Below, in pieces: positions 1 to 8,660 of a DNA stretch of 64,000 nt. The position numbers and the translations under genes are program-made. Under the pieces are notes generated by a model. It ran no database searches, was not told the origin of the DNA, and worked only from the letters and a program-made list of their open reading frames with translations. This DNA is from Acidimicrobiia bacterium (GTDB lineage Bacteria; Actinomycetota; Acidimicrobiia; Acidimicrobiales; Bin134), in NCBI GenBank assembly GCA_022825005.1, contig JAJDYU010000042.1, positions 1 through 64,000 on the forward strand, in the 5' to 3' direction. How positions within the stretch are numbered: the first letter of the stretch is position 1; each line of letters begins with the position of its first letter.

Positions 1-664
1 TGTCGATGCCCCGGCGCAGCTCGCTGTTGACCAGGGTGAAGCGCTTGGCCTCCTCCGACAGCGAGCTGGCGTACGACTCCGCGCCGATGCGGGTGGCCTG
101 GTAGCGACCGCTGCCCGCAGCCACGAAGCTGCCCGACAGCAATTCGTCGCCGGACTCTTTCTCGATGGGATCGGCCTCGCCAGTGAGCAGTGACTCGTCG
201 GCCTCCAGGCCACCCGAGGTCAGCACGACCCCATCCACCACCACCTGGTCTCCGGGGGCCAGCTCCAGCACCTCGTCGGCCACTACCTCGCTCACGCCGA
301 CCTCAGCCACCTCCCCATCGCGCACTACCCGGGCTTTGGGGGCGCTGAGCACCGCCAGCTTGTCCAGCTCTCGTTTGGCCCGTATCTCCTGGGCCACTCC
401 GATGACGGCATTGGACACCACCACCCCCACGAACAGCCCGTCGCGGGGGAACCCGGCCACCAGGATGGCGGCGAACAGCGCCAGCATGATCCCGTTCACC
501 GGGGAGAACACGTTGGCCCGCAGAATCTGGGGCAGCGTGCGCACCGGGGCGTCAGGCACCTGATTGGTGCGTCCGGCGGCCATCCGCTCGGCCACCTGCC
601 CGACGGTGAGGCCTCGCGCCGGATCGACTTCGGTGGCCGAGGTTGTGGCGGTGTCAGGAGCCAT
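1..664 (-). CDS. Cation-transporting P-type ATPase, N-terminal part (cut by window edge)
   Basis: The first 221 residues of an E1-E2 (P-type) ion pump are visible, starting at the ATG at 664 and running off the left edge. An N-terminal cation-ATPase segment (GLTVGQVAERMAAGRTNQVP) is followed by the first membrane helix pair and the actuator domain, ending with the family motif SLLTGEADPIEK (normally TGES/TGEA). The phosphorylation DKTG and ATP-binding domains lie outside the window. The N-terminal wording resembles the mycobacterial CtpE type, a calcium-linked transporter, but the substrate cannot be settled without the M4-M6 helices. Confidence 0.85.
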   Translation of the reverse strand, partial: MAPDTATTSATEVDPARGLTVGQVAERMAAGRTNQVPDAPVRTLPQILRANVFSPVNGIMLALFAAILVAGFPRDGLFVGVVVSNAVIGVAQEIRAKRELDKLAVLSAPKARVVRDGEVAEVGVSEVVADEVLELAPGDQVVVDGVVLTSGGLEADESLLTGEADPIEKESGDELLSGSFVAAGSGRYQATRIGAESYASSLSEEAKRFTLVNSELRRGID

Positions 665-736
665 CAGGCTCCGAAGTTACCGGCTGGAAATCGAAACGGG
701 AGGATTCGCCCGCGGCCAGACGAGCCGCCCGACCAT

Positions 737-2104
737 TCATTGCCAGATGCGAAGAGAGCCCTCAACCGTGGCAGCAGCTACCGACAAGGTGCCATCGGGG
801 CGGGTGAGCACCGCGATATTGGTGGCCAGCGTGCCCCCGAGCGGGCGACTCCACATGTCCACCGCCCCGTCAGGTCCATGGAGCACCCCGGCGATGTGCT
901 GGCGGTCGAGGGTGGGGAGGATCACCTCGACCCGGCCGTCACGGTCGATGTCGGCGGCCACGACCTGCTCGAAATTCCGGCTGCCGAATTCGTGGGACCG
1001 ATAGCCCGTTCGTGTCGCAACAACCCCCAAGTTGCTCCCGCTCAGGCTCAGGAACCTCAGCGATCCCTGGGCGTCGGGGTAGAGAACTTCGGCGATCTCG
1101 GTTTGTCCGCTGGGTCCGAGCGGTCCCACGGCTACCAATTGGCGCCAGCCCAGCAATCGGTCTACGCGGTCGCTGATCGCCACCACACCGCTGCCGGTGC
1201 TCGAGGCCACCACAATCCAGACCTCGCGGTCGTTGCTGAGGGTAAGCACAACATCGTTGATGCCGTCGCCGTCGACATCGGCCAGCAGAGGGGCCACCGA
1301 CTCGATCACGTCGTCCTCAGAGCGGTAGACCGTTTCCACTTCGTTCACTCCAACGGTGACCACAACCACGGAGGTGGCCTCCAGGTTGTCACCCAATGCC
1401 GAATGGGGGAAGCGGTCGGTGGGACCGGCCAGCACCAGCACCTTTTCGGGGCTGATCTGGATGACCCGGGTGTCGGGTAGCACCTTCAGGTCGGGGCGCC
1501 ACAGCGAGCCGTCAGGCTCAAGCACGGTGAGCCGCTGAAGGTTGTCTACGTAGGCGGCTCGATTGCCAGTCAGATACACCGGCACGCTGTTGGGCGACGC
1601 GTTGGCCGGGGTGGTGGCCAGGCGCACCGAGTTGCCCTGCACGGCCAGTACCGGCGGCTGGCCGGGGGCCAGTCGGCCACCGGGGACTTCGATGGGAGAG
1701 GGCTGGCCCCCAATTGGGATCTGATAGCCGTATACCGTTCCGTCGGCTAAGGCCACCACCCAGACATCTCCGTCGGGGGTGCTGGTGCCGGTGACCCAGG
1801 TCGGGATGTCGCCCAGATTGATGTCCTTGGTGGTTATTTGCTGGATGAACCCGGTGCCCAGGCCGGAGCCGTCGGCTAGACGGTTGCCGTCGGGCTGGTA
1901 GACGGGATCGACATAGGTCACCGGACCTAGGTCGGGAGGAGGGGTGGCGGCGGCCGGGGGCTGGGAGAGGGCTGGCGTGGCGGTGGGGGTGGCCTGAGGG
2001 GAGGTGTTGGACCCGCAGGCGGCAATGGCAGCCATGACTACCAGGATGACCATGGCCACCGTCCCTTTGGCGGCCGCGATTCGGCTGAAATTGCCTCCGG
2101 TCAT
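737..2104 (-). CDS. Lipoprotein with VCBS/FG-GAP repeats
   Basis: A 455-residue secreted protein. Residues about 10-30 form a hydrophobic signal sequence ending in a lipobox (AAIAAC), so it is probably anchored by a lipidated Cys near residue 30, followed by a Thr/Pro/Ala-rich linker. The mature part contains at least two calcium-loop motifs of the FG-GAP/VCBS type, ADVDGDGINDVVLT and AADIDRDGRVEVILP, as found in integrin-like beta-propellers. Its start overlaps the stop of the upstream NUDIX gene by four bases (ATGA), so the two are translationally coupled. An extracytoplasmic binding or scaffold role is inferred; no enzyme motif is seen. Confidence 0.75.
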   Translation of the reverse strand: MTGGNFSRIAAAKGTVAMVILVVMAAIAACGSNTSPQATPTATPALSQPPAAATPPPDLGPVTYVDPVYQPDGNRLADGSGLGTGFIQQITTKDINLGDIPTWVTGTSTPDGDVWVVALADGTVYGYQIPIGGQPSPIEVPGGRLAPGQPPVLAVQGNSVRLATTPANASPNSVPVYLTGNRAAYVDNLQRLTVLEPDGSLWRPDLKVLPDTRVIQISPEKVLVLAGPTDRFPHSALGDNLEATSVVVVTVGVNEVETVYRSEDDVIESVAPLLADVDGDGINDVVLTLSNDREVWIVVASSTGSGVVAISDRVDRLLGWRQLVAVGPLGPSGQTEIAEVLYPDAQGSLRFLSLSGSNLGVVATRTGYRSHEFGSRNFEQVVAADIDRDGRVEVILPTLDRQHIAGVLHGPDGAVDMWSRPLGGTLATNIAVLTRPDGTLSVAAATVEGSLRIWQ

Positions 2105-2838
2105 GTCCGCTCGAACTGCCAGCCGCCATCGTGCAAGGTGAGGCGGTGGCGGGGGCCGGTCGCGCTAGCGTCGTGGGCGTCGTAGCCGGCGTCCCCGTGC
2201 CACAGCGACACCGGAACTTTGCCGTCGAGGGCTATGTGGGTCTCGTAGTGGGGGATGTCGTCAGCCCGGCTGCGGGCGGCGGCCAAGGCGTGGTCGGCGG
2301 TAGAGTGTTCGGCCAGTTCCATCAGGGTGATGAAGGTGGGCGGGACCATATCGATCTCACCGGCGGCATGGCGGGCCAGGGTGTCGTCCGGACGCCACCA
2401 GGCGTGCTCTTTGATCTCGCCGCCGTCCACGGTGACAGAGCCAGCGGGGGCAGGGGCGAGGAAAAACCAGGTGGCGAACCGCTTGTCGATGGTGGTGGGG
2501 GGCACCCAGTGGGAGTAGGGCACCAAATCGTCAGTCGCGATGACCAGATCGGCCTCCTCCGCGGCTTCCCGCACCGCCGCAATCTGGCTGGCGGCGTAGA
2601 TGTCGTCGGGCCGCTCCTCGGGGTAGTCATCGTCGTCGACTCGGCCGCCGGGGAATACCCACATTCCGCCTACGAAGCTGAGCTTGGAGCTGCGCCGCAT
2701 CATCAGGGTTTCCAGTCCCCCGGGGGAATCGCGCAGCAGCACCACCGTGGCCGCGGCCACCAGCTCGGGGGCGTCGTCGTCTTGGCCAGCCCAATCGGTG
2801 AAGCGATGGCGCTTGTCGCCGCTCAGGGGTTTGCTCAT
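2101..2838 (-). CDS. NUDIX hydrolase (NUDT7/8/19-like)
   Basis: A 245-residue NUDIX-fold hydrolase. The Nudix box is GGRVDDDD, then a short insertion, then AAVREAAEEADL, which keeps the REXXEE metal-binding core. A stretched box is typical of the peroxisomal NUDT7/NUDT19 group and its actinobacterial relatives, where substrates are CoA or acyl-CoA derivatives. This substrate assignment is inference from box layout only. It sits in the middle of a tight minus-strand operon, overlapping an SDR upstream and a lipoprotein downstream by four bases each. Confidence 0.8.
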   Translation of the reverse strand: MSKPLSGDKRHRFTDWAGQDDDAPELVAAATVVLLRDSPGGLETLMMRRSSKLSFVGGMWVFPGGRVDDDDYPEERPDDIYAASQIAAVREAAEEADLVIATDDLVPYSHWVPPTTIDKRFATWFFLAPAPAGSVTVDGGEIKEHAWWRPDDTLARHAAGEIDMVPPTFITLMELAEHSTADHALAAARSRADDIPHYETHIALDGKVPVSLWHGDAGYDAHDASATGPRHRLTLHDGGWQFERT

Positions 2839-3674
2839 GGCGCCTCCGTCCCGAACATTCGGGCTCTCACCTCGGGATCGTTGACGAACACCGGGGTATT
2901 GTCGTCGCCCAGCATGGCCAGTTTCACCGACATGCCGCCGTCTACCGACAGCACCTGCCCGGTGATGTAGCTGGCCTGGGGGCTGAGCAGGTACACCGCG
3001 GCGGCAGCAATCTCGGCGGGATGGCCCCGGCGACCCAGGGGAATGGCGCGCTTAGCCGCTTCGAGCGACTCATGATCACCGGCCCGGGGCGTGGTGATGG
3101 TTCCGGGGGCGACGGCGTTGACCCGGATGCCGTGGGCCCCCCACTCCACAGCCATGGTGCGGGTGAGCGAGTTGAGACCGGCCTTGGCCGCTCCGTAGGC
3201 GGCCAGGAAGGGCTGGGAGGCCAGGCTGCTCACCGAGGAGACGTTGACCATGGCCCCGCCGGTTCCGGCGTCGATCATGGCCCGGGCCACCTCGCGGTTG
3301 AGGAAGGCCACATAGCGGAGATTGTTGGCCATGACCCGGTCCCAGCCCAGGCGGTCGATGTCTACCAGGGGGCCGAAGTCATCGATGCCGGTGCCGCCGG
3401 CCACGCTGATCAGCCCGTCAATGCGGCCATGGGCGTTGAGCGCGGCCTCCACGACGGCCGCCGGAGCATCGGGATCGGTGAGATCGGCCTGAACTTTGAC
3501 CACCGGGCGGGGGAGCGAGTCGAGCTTGTCGAGCTCCTCTGGAGACCGCTCCACTGCTATGACCTCGGCTCCAGCCGCCAGGGCCGCCTCACAAGAACTA
3601 GTGCCGATTCCCCCTCCTCCGGCCCCGGCCACCACCACGGTGGCTCCGGTGAGGTCGGCAACAGGGACAGCCAT
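2835..3674 (-). CDS. Short-chain dehydrogenase/reductase (SDR)
   Basis: A classical SDR of 279 residues. The N-terminal Rossmann nucleotide-binding motif is slightly unusual (VAGAGGGGIG), the catalytic YGAAKAG (YxxxK) follows NVSSVSS at the expected spacing, and the C-terminal GQVLSVDGGMS is the usual SDR ending. The ATG at 3674 is preferred to an upstream in-frame codon because it follows a purine-rich GAGAGGA, and a TAGTGT element lies seven bases upstream. First gene of the SDR-NUDIX-lipoprotein operon. Substrate unknown. Confidence 0.85.
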   Translation of the reverse strand: MAVPVADLTGATVVVAGAGGGGIGTSSCEAALAAGAEVIAVERSPEELDKLDSLPRPVVKVQADLTDPDAPAAVVEAALNAHGRIDGLISVAGGTGIDDFGPLVDIDRLGWDRVMANNLRYVAFLNREVARAMIDAGTGGAMVNVSSVSSLASQPFLAAYGAAKAGLNSLTRTMAVEWGAHGIRVNAVAPGTITTPRAGDHESLEAAKRAIPLGRRGHPAEIAAAAVYLLSPQASYITGQVLSVDGGMSVKLAMLGDDNTPVFVNDPEVRARMFGTEAP

Positions 3675-3797
3675 TCCTCTCACACTACGGCCTGTCGCTC
3701 CAGCAGCCTTGTCATGGTGATCTGGCTACAAGTCATTGGCCGGCAATCAACCTTGGCAATATGTGGCGTCGGATAGTCGGACAGAGGAGTTGTAGCC

Positions 3798-4631
3798 ATG
3801 AAGGAGCTCAAGGGCAAGGTCGCGGTGGTGACCGGGGCGGCCAGCGGGATCGGGTTCGCCATGACGGAGCGGTTTGTCGCCGAGGGCATGCAGGTTGTGA
3901 TGGCCGACGTGGAAGAGGAAGTGCTGGCGGCATCGGCCTCCCAGCTTGAATCCGCGGGCGCCGACGTGCTGGGCGTGTTATGTGACGTGAGCGACCCGGA
4001 GGCGGTGCAAGACTTGGCATCCCAGACGCTGTCGGCTTACGGCGGAGTGCATGTGGTGTGCAACAACGCGGGGGTGGGGCCTGGCGGGCTGATGCTGGAG
4101 ACCACCGCTGAGGAGTGGGAGTGGATAGTGGGCGTGAACGTGTTGGGAGTGGCCCATGGTGTGATCACATTCGGACCGATCTTGGCCGAAGCTGGGGAAG
4201 GTCACATCGTGAACACGGCGTCGGAGGCCGGTTTGGTCACCAACAGCGCCCTGGGCATGTACTGCGCCACCAAGCACGCGGTGGTGGGGTTGAGCGAGTC
4301 GCTATGGCGGGAGTTGCATCCCATGGGAGTGGGAGTATCGTGTTTGTGTCCCAACCTGGTGAACACCCGGATCTTCCAGTCGGAGCGCAATCGCCCCTAC
4401 GAGGCCGAACTGACCGCCACCCAGAACGCCATCATGACCCCGATGAGGGAGATGATCACAGCCCGAGGCATGGCCCCCTCAGAAGCGGCTTCCCACGTGG
4501 TGAACGCCATCACCGAAGACCGGTTCTGGGTGTTCACCCACGACATCACTCCCGCAGCGGCCGCGGTGCGCTTTACCGACATCGAGGCTCGCCGCAACCC
4601 CACCGATCCTTATGCGGGAATGGAGTTCTAG
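3798..4631 (+). CDS. Short-chain dehydrogenase/reductase (SDR)
   Basis: A 277-residue SDR with TGAASGIG at the N-terminus, the NNAG motif, catalytic Ser in NTASEAG and YCATKHA as the YxxxK element. It lacks the usual GGxS C-terminal ending and has a longer tail (about residues 200-277) seen in the NAD-dependent SDR group often annotated as probable acetoin/alcohol dehydrogenases. A GAGGAG ribosome-binding site lies before the ATG at 3798. Divergent from the SDR at 2835-3674; the substrate is not evident. Confidence 0.85.
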   Translation: MKELKGKVAVVTGAASGIGFAMTERFVAEGMQVVMADVEEEVLAASASQLESAGADVLGVLCDVSDPEAVQDLASQTLSAYGGVHVVCNNAGVGPGGLMLETTAEEWEWIVGVNVLGVAHGVITFGPILAEAGEGHIVNTASEAGLVTNSALGMYCATKHAVVGLSESLWRELHPMGVGVSCLCPNLVNTRIFQSERNRPYEAELTATQNAIMTPMREMITARGMAPSEAASHVVNAITEDRFWVFTHDITPAAAAVRFTDIEARRNPTDPYAGMEF

Positions 4632-4676
4632 GGGGCGCTTCGGGGTCCTTCGGCAACGGTCGGCTAAATTCTCGCC

Positions 4677-5885
4677 ATGGCTGTAGTGGACCACGCCCCC
4701 CGACTTCCCCTGTTCGACACCCTGGACTTCGACGATTTCCATGCCGATGAGCTGCCCCGGCTCTTGGCCGAAGGTAATGGGGCGCTAGCCGCGGGCATCG
4801 GGGCCGGGGCCCTGGTCAAAAGCTTCGCCTGGCGGCTGACCGACGGCCGGTCGGTGACCTACGAGGTGGGCGACAGTGCGATCGAGGTCCGTCCCGGTGA
4901 CGACGCCGAACTCGTGGTGGAGGTCAGCGAGGAGAACTGGTCGAACTACGTGGCCGAGCTGTGGACCTGGGTCGGCCTGCTGTATTCCGAGGCGGCCGAG
5001 ATGATTCGGGGGGACTTCGGGCTGTTCGAGGACTTCGAGCCGGTGCTGTTGGCCATGTACCACGGCCGTCCGCTGTACGAGGGATGGGAGCCCACAGTGG
5101 ACCTGTCCCGCAGCTTCACCCTCGACGACGACCACGAGGAGATGAGCCGGTACTTCAACGAGGCAGGGTTCCTGCACATCCGAGGTGTGTTCACCGCCGA
5201 GGAGGTCGACGCTCTGCGAGCCGAGGTGGAGCGCCAGCGAAGTGCGGCCACCCCCGACGACCACCGCTCCTGGTGGGCCACCAACGCCGATGGCGAGGAG
5301 GTGTGCTGCCGGGTGACCCACATGGACGACCGCAGTGAGCTCATGCTCAGCCTGATCGGCGATCATCGTCTGGATGCCATCGGCGCGCTGGGCGGCGACG
5401 ACTTTGCCGCCTACCCCGAGCGGGGCGACGGCGTATCGGTGGTCATCAAGCTGCCCAGCATCGTGGAAGGGCTGGCCGACTTGCCCTGGCACCGGGACTG
5501 CGGCACCGGCGGGCACTCCATCACCTGTCCCACGGTGAGCATCGGCATCCAGCTTGACGAGTGCTCTGAGGCCAACGGCCAGCTCCACTACCTGGCTGGT
5601 TCCAACGAGTCGTCCAACCGGGCCCGTGAGGTTCGCGACGACTGGCCCACAGTGGCCATCAGCGCCTCGCCCGGCGATGTCACCGTCCACTATGGCCACA
5701 CCATGCACGGTGCCCCGCCTCCCACTGCCGCCCCCGCCTCCGGCGGACGCCGCACCATCTATGTGGGCTACCACAAGCCCATCTGGGCCGAGTTCATCCC
5801 CCCTGGCCAGGGCTACAACGACATCTTGTTCAAGGACGGCGGCCGCATCAAGAGCCCCGAGGAATTCCAAGACCAGAGCACGTAG
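4677..5885 (+). CDS. Phytanoyl-CoA dioxygenase (PhyH) family protein
   Basis: A 402-residue Fe(II)/2-oxoglutarate-dependent oxygenase. About 140 N-terminal residues have no recognised domain; the PhyH fold follows, with the iron-binding HxD in WHRDCGTGGHS and the distal His in HYGHTMHGAPP, then an Arg-containing region (GGRRTIYVGYH) for 2-oxoglutarate. The ATG at 4677 lies six bases after TAAATT, consistent with a leaderless transcript; no Shine-Dalgarno sequence is seen. PhyH enzymes hydroxylate diverse small molecules, so the substrate is open. Confidence 0.82.
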   Translation: MAVVDHAPRLPLFDTLDFDDFHADELPRLLAEGNGALAAGIGAGALVKSFAWRLTDGRSVTYEVGDSAIEVRPGDDAELVVEVSEENWSNYVAELWTWVGLLYSEAAEMIRGDFGLFEDFEPVLLAMYHGRPLYEGWEPTVDLSRSFTLDDDHEEMSRYFNEAGFLHIRGVFTAEEVDALRAEVERQRSAATPDDHRSWWATNADGEEVCCRVTHMDDRSELMLSLIGDHRLDAIGALGGDDFAAYPERGDGVSVVIKLPSIVEGLADLPWHRDCGTGGHSITCPTVSIGIQLDECSEANGQLHYLAGSNESSNRAREVRDDWPTVAISASPGDVTVHYGHTMHGAPPPTAAPASGGRRTIYVGYHKPIWAEFIPPGQGYNDILFKDGGRIKSPEEFQDQST

Positions 5886-5904
5886 CCGGCGAACCGGCGG
5901 CCGG

Positions 5905-6453
5905 TCAGCGAATCAGCAACCGGTTGAGGATCTCTTCCAGCAGGGGTTCGAGCTTCTTGGCGATGGCGTCGGTGTCCTCGCTCAGATAATCGTGGGGGAT
6001 CACCACCCGGGGGACGTCGGGCATGCCCAAGGAGCGGGCCACGGTGTCGGCGGCCACGGTGAAGGGCTCAGTCACCACGGTGACGGTGGGGATGCCCAGC
6101 CTCTCCAGGTTCACGGCGTCGAGCACACTGCCCGACGTGCATGAGCCTCATTTGGCCAGGCCATTGACCACCCCCGCGCAGGCCCGGAACGAGGCCAGCA
6201 TCTCGTCGCCCGCGGGGCGGCTGAGCACCGGCTTGTGCTGGCGGACCACCTCGGTCACGTCAAGGCGGTGGCGGAACTCCTGCTCCAACACCTCGGTGTA
6301 GCGGGTGAAGTCGGGGCCGGAGGAGGGGTTGTACTCGTTGACCAGGAAACCTATGGTCAGCGGCCCCTGGATGTGGCCCCGACGGGACGCCAGAGCGCCG
6401 TCGTTGACCACCACCTGGCCTCGGGGATCAACCAGCTCGCCGGTCAACTTCAC
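5905..6453 (-). CDS. UGSC-family selenoprotein (in-frame UGA read as selenocysteine)
   Basis: Two adjacent same-frame ORFs (6453-6151 and 6147-5905) are separated only by a TGA at 6148-6150. Read through, they give one 182-residue protein with the motif Sec-Gly-Ser-Cys at residues 102-105, the signature that names the UGSC (seleno)protein family known from marine bacterial selenoproteomes. The upstream half has LVDPRGQV near its start and GFLVNEYNPSSG; the downstream half, TVVTEPF and LGMPDVPRVVIPHDYL. The residues directly after the UGA remain in frame and conserved in character, so a nonsense mutation is unlikely. An SECIS-like hairpin follows the UGA. Function is unknown; a redox Sec/Cys pair is suggested. 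Third gene of an operon, 18 bases after the gene at 6472-7512. Confidence 0.85.
6117..6137 (-). promoter_or_regulatory. Bacterial SECIS-like hairpin for UGA recoding
   Basis: Immediately downstream of the UGA (6148-6150) the mRNA can form an 8-bp stem, CGUCGGGC pairing with GCUCGACG (one G-U pair), closed by the 5-base loop AGUGU. The second loop base is G and lies 19 nt after the UGA. Both features agree with the described bacterial SECIS model (short apical loop with G in its first two positions, about 16-37 nt from the UGA). The pairing is directly visible; SelB binding is inferred. Confidence 0.7.
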
Positions 6454-6471
6454 GCCCTAATCCTGCCAGCT

Positions 6472-7512
6472 TCAGCCATTCAGCGCCCGGCTCACGGCGT
6501 AGCCGCCCAGGTTGCCCCAGCCAGCGCACACCGCCATCCAGGGGATGGATTCGGCGCCGGTGACCATCACGTGGATGTCACCGGGACGCTCCGTGACCGG
6601 CACCAGCGTGTCGGGGCTGTCGGTGTCCACCCAGTCGGGCCACCACGCATAGGGGGGAACGCCGGGGGAGAGTAGGTCGCCGATGCGCCGTCGGGCCTGC
6701 TGCCAGAGCTGCTCTTGCACTGCGGCCCGGTCGTAGCCGTTCTCGGCCAGGTGGCGGGCCTCGTTGGGGGTGAGCACCACCAGGGTCTCGCCCATGGTGT
6801 GGGTGTTGTTGCACCCCTTGATGGCCATGGCGTCGGCCAACTGCGCCAAGCGGTTGGCGGGAGTGTCGTCGGCGCCCCACATGGCCACGCTGGTGGGAGA
6901 TTCGCAGGCGAACACCGTGATCCCGCTGGCCGCGTCGATGCCTCGGGCCTGGTGCAGCGGAGGCCACGGGCTGGCCGGCGACTCGGCCACGCAGAAGGCG
7001 TAGCGTCCGGGATGGCCGAACACCTCCTTAACCGGCTCGCCGGGGGTGGCGCCGCCGGCGTTCCACAACAGCAGCTTGACGGATCGGCCGATGGCCGCGT
7101 TGGCATGGGCCCCGCCACCGCTGAACACCGATTCGGTGTGGGCCATATCGAGCTGATCCACGATCGGTCCCGACACGATGACCAGCGGCCAGCACGGGTG
7201 GGTGGTGGTGACCACCCCCCGCAGGTTGAAGCGGTCCTCCAGCATGGCCTCGACGGCGGCCAGCACAATCTCGAAGTGCTCGGGACGACAGCCAGCCATG
7301 GCCGCGTTGGCCGCTACCACCTCTACGGTGGCCGCCCCACCCCTCGGGGGTATGGCCCCCAAGAGCTGGCCGGGATCACGCCCCGAGGCCTCCACCAGGG
7401 CGCCAACTGCCGCTCGGGTAGGGGGATACACCGGCAACCCGTCGGTCAGCCCCTCGGCATGGGCCAACTCCACCCACTCCTCGATGGTGTCGGCAGTTGT
7501 GATCGGGCTCAT
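6472..7512 (-). CDS. Conserved protein of unknown function, operon partner of the UGSC selenoprotein
   Basis: A 346-residue protein without a motif I can assign. Visible features: TDGLPVYPPT near the N-terminus, several GGA/GGG-rich turns (FSGGGAHANAAIGRS), single Cys residues in AMAGCRPEHF, TTHPCWPLV, RYAFCVAESP and IKGCNNTH, and no signal peptide or membrane helix. The ATG at 7512 is chosen because it leaves four bases after the upstream stop; a longer start would overlap the amidohydrolase. Placement between an amidohydrolase and the UGSC selenoprotein, all on the minus strand, suggests one pathway. The scattered Cys and His residues could bind metal or be redox-active, which is a guess. 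Confidence 0.75.
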   Translation of the reverse strand: MSPITTADTIEEWVELAHAEGLTDGLPVYPPTRAAVGALVEASGRDPGQLLGAIPPRGGAATVEVVAANAAMAGCRPEHFEIVLAAVEAMLEDRFNLRGVVTTTHPCWPLVIVSGPIVDQLDMAHTESVFSGGGAHANAAIGRSVKLLLWNAGGATPGEPVKEVFGHPGRYAFCVAESPASPWPPLHQARGIDAASGITVFACESPTSVAMWGADDTPANRLAQLADAMAIKGCNNTHTMGETLVVLTPNEARHLAENGYDRAAVQEQLWQQARRRIGDLLSPGVPPYAWWPDWVDTDSPDTLVPVTERPGDIHVMVTGAESIPWMAVCAGWGNLGGYAVSRALNG

Positions 7513-7516
7513 GTGC

Positions 7517-8593
7517 TCAATCCCATCCGAAGAGCCGCTTGGGGTTGGTCTCGAAAATGGCCTGCTTGTGGGCATCGGCCAGGTCGGGGCGATCAGTCAC
7601 GCCGGTCACGCTGGTGGGGAAGTCGCTGTCCCAGTGGGGATAGTCCGATGCCCACACGATGTAGGCGCTGCTGATCTGCTCAATCACCATGGGTAGACCT
7701 AGCTCTCCCTCGGTGGAGATGAACAGTCGCCCCTCGGCCACATAGTGAGCGGGCGGCTTGGTGATGGCGTCGAACTCGTGGCTCCGGTGCTCATAGTGCT
7801 CTTCGAGGCGTTCCAAGGTGTGGGGAAACCAGCCCACGCCGCCTTCCAGCAGGGCCACCCTCAGCCGCTTGAACCGCTCGAACACGCCTCCGCAGATCAA
7901 GGTGGTGGCCGCGAACATCAGATTGAACGGGAACTCGATCACGTGGAGCTGGGCGTAAGCATCGGTGAACCGGCCGTTGGCGAACCGACAGCCGCCGGCG
8001 TGGACGCCCAAGGGCACGTCGAGCTGCTCGGCCAGGTCGTAGAGCGGGTCGTTGTCGGGGTGGTCTGGGTTGCGGTCGCCCACTGCGCAGGGGACGGTCA
8101 GCGACACGAACCCCAGCTCGGTCACGCACCGCTCGGCCTCGGCCACCGCCTCGTCTATCCACTTCAGCGGCAGCGCTGGAGTTCCCCGCAAGCGCTTGGG
8201 GTCGGCCGAGCACCAGTCGGCCAGCCAATTGTTGTAGGCCCGACAGCAGGCCGCGGTCAGTTCCCGGTCTGCTCCGGCGTAAAGGCCGAGGGACATGGCC
8301 CCGTACAGCACGGCGATGTCGATGCCCTCGGTGTCCATGTCGGCCAGCCTCAGCGAGGAGTCGACGCCGCCCTCCCGGAGGGTGGTGGATTCCCGGATGC
8401 CCTCTGGGGCCCAGGCCCCCACACCCGTTCCCGGGGGGACCACCTTGCCTTCGATCACATAGCGGGTGGTGCCCCGCTCGTCGGTGATCATCCGGGGCCG
8501 GCGCTCGTGGAACCGGGCCGGTAGGTACTGCTCCCACAGCTCGTCGGGCTCGAATACGTGGCCGTCCACGTCGATCACCAGATGCTCCGGCAT
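7517..8593 (-). CDS. Amidohydrolase family protein (amidohydrolase-2 type)
   Basis: A 358-residue TIM-barrel metal-dependent hydrolase or decarboxylase. The N-terminal VIDVDGHVFEP is the D-x-H metal motif form of the amidohydrolase-2 (PF04909) group, with later GVHAGGC and WASDYPHWDS supplying the conserved His and Asp. Relatives include ACMSD-like decarboxylases, but the substrate is unknown. First gene of the three-gene operon ending in the UGSC selenoprotein. TAGCTT lies six bases upstream of the ATG, so the transcript may be leaderless, back to back with the similar promoter of the LLM gene. Confidence 0.85.
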   Translation of the reverse strand: MPEHLVIDVDGHVFEPDELWEQYLPARFHERRPRMITDERGTTRYVIEGKVVPPGTGVGAWAPEGIRESTTLREGGVDSSLRLADMDTEGIDIAVLYGAMSLGLYAGADRELTAACCRAYNNWLADWCSADPKRLRGTPALPLKWIDEAVAEAERCVTELGFVSLTVPCAVGDRNPDHPDNDPLYDLAEQLDVPLGVHAGGCRFANGRFTDAYAQLHVIEFPFNLMFAATTLICGGVFERFKRLRVALLEGGVGWFPHTLERLEEHYEHRSHEFDAITKPPAHYVAEGRLFISTEGELGLPMVIEQISSAYIVWASDYPHWDSDFPTSVTGVTDRPDLADAHKQAIFETNPKRLFGWD

Positions 8594-8660
8594 GCCATGA
8601 AGCTAACCCCTCGGGCAGGTGGTGGCCCGCGCCGGTCGGGCAGTGCGTAATGTTCTGCCC

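Noticed and set aside
4785-5870. 361-codon minus-strand frame opposite the PhyH gene
   Set aside because: Exact antisense of a gene with clear HxD motif; Gly/Val-rich with no recognisable pattern.
6123-6140. Alternative shorter hairpin GCACGU/GUGUGC near the UGA
   Set aside because: Only six pairs with two G-U, and the loop G is about 14 nt from the UGA, short of the expected range; the 6117-6137 hairpin is better on both counts.
5905-6453. UGSC gene as a nonsense-mutated pseudogene
   Set aside because: The UGA falls exactly at the family Sec position, the frame stays open on both sides and a SECIS-like hairpin is present; a random mutation would not produce all three.
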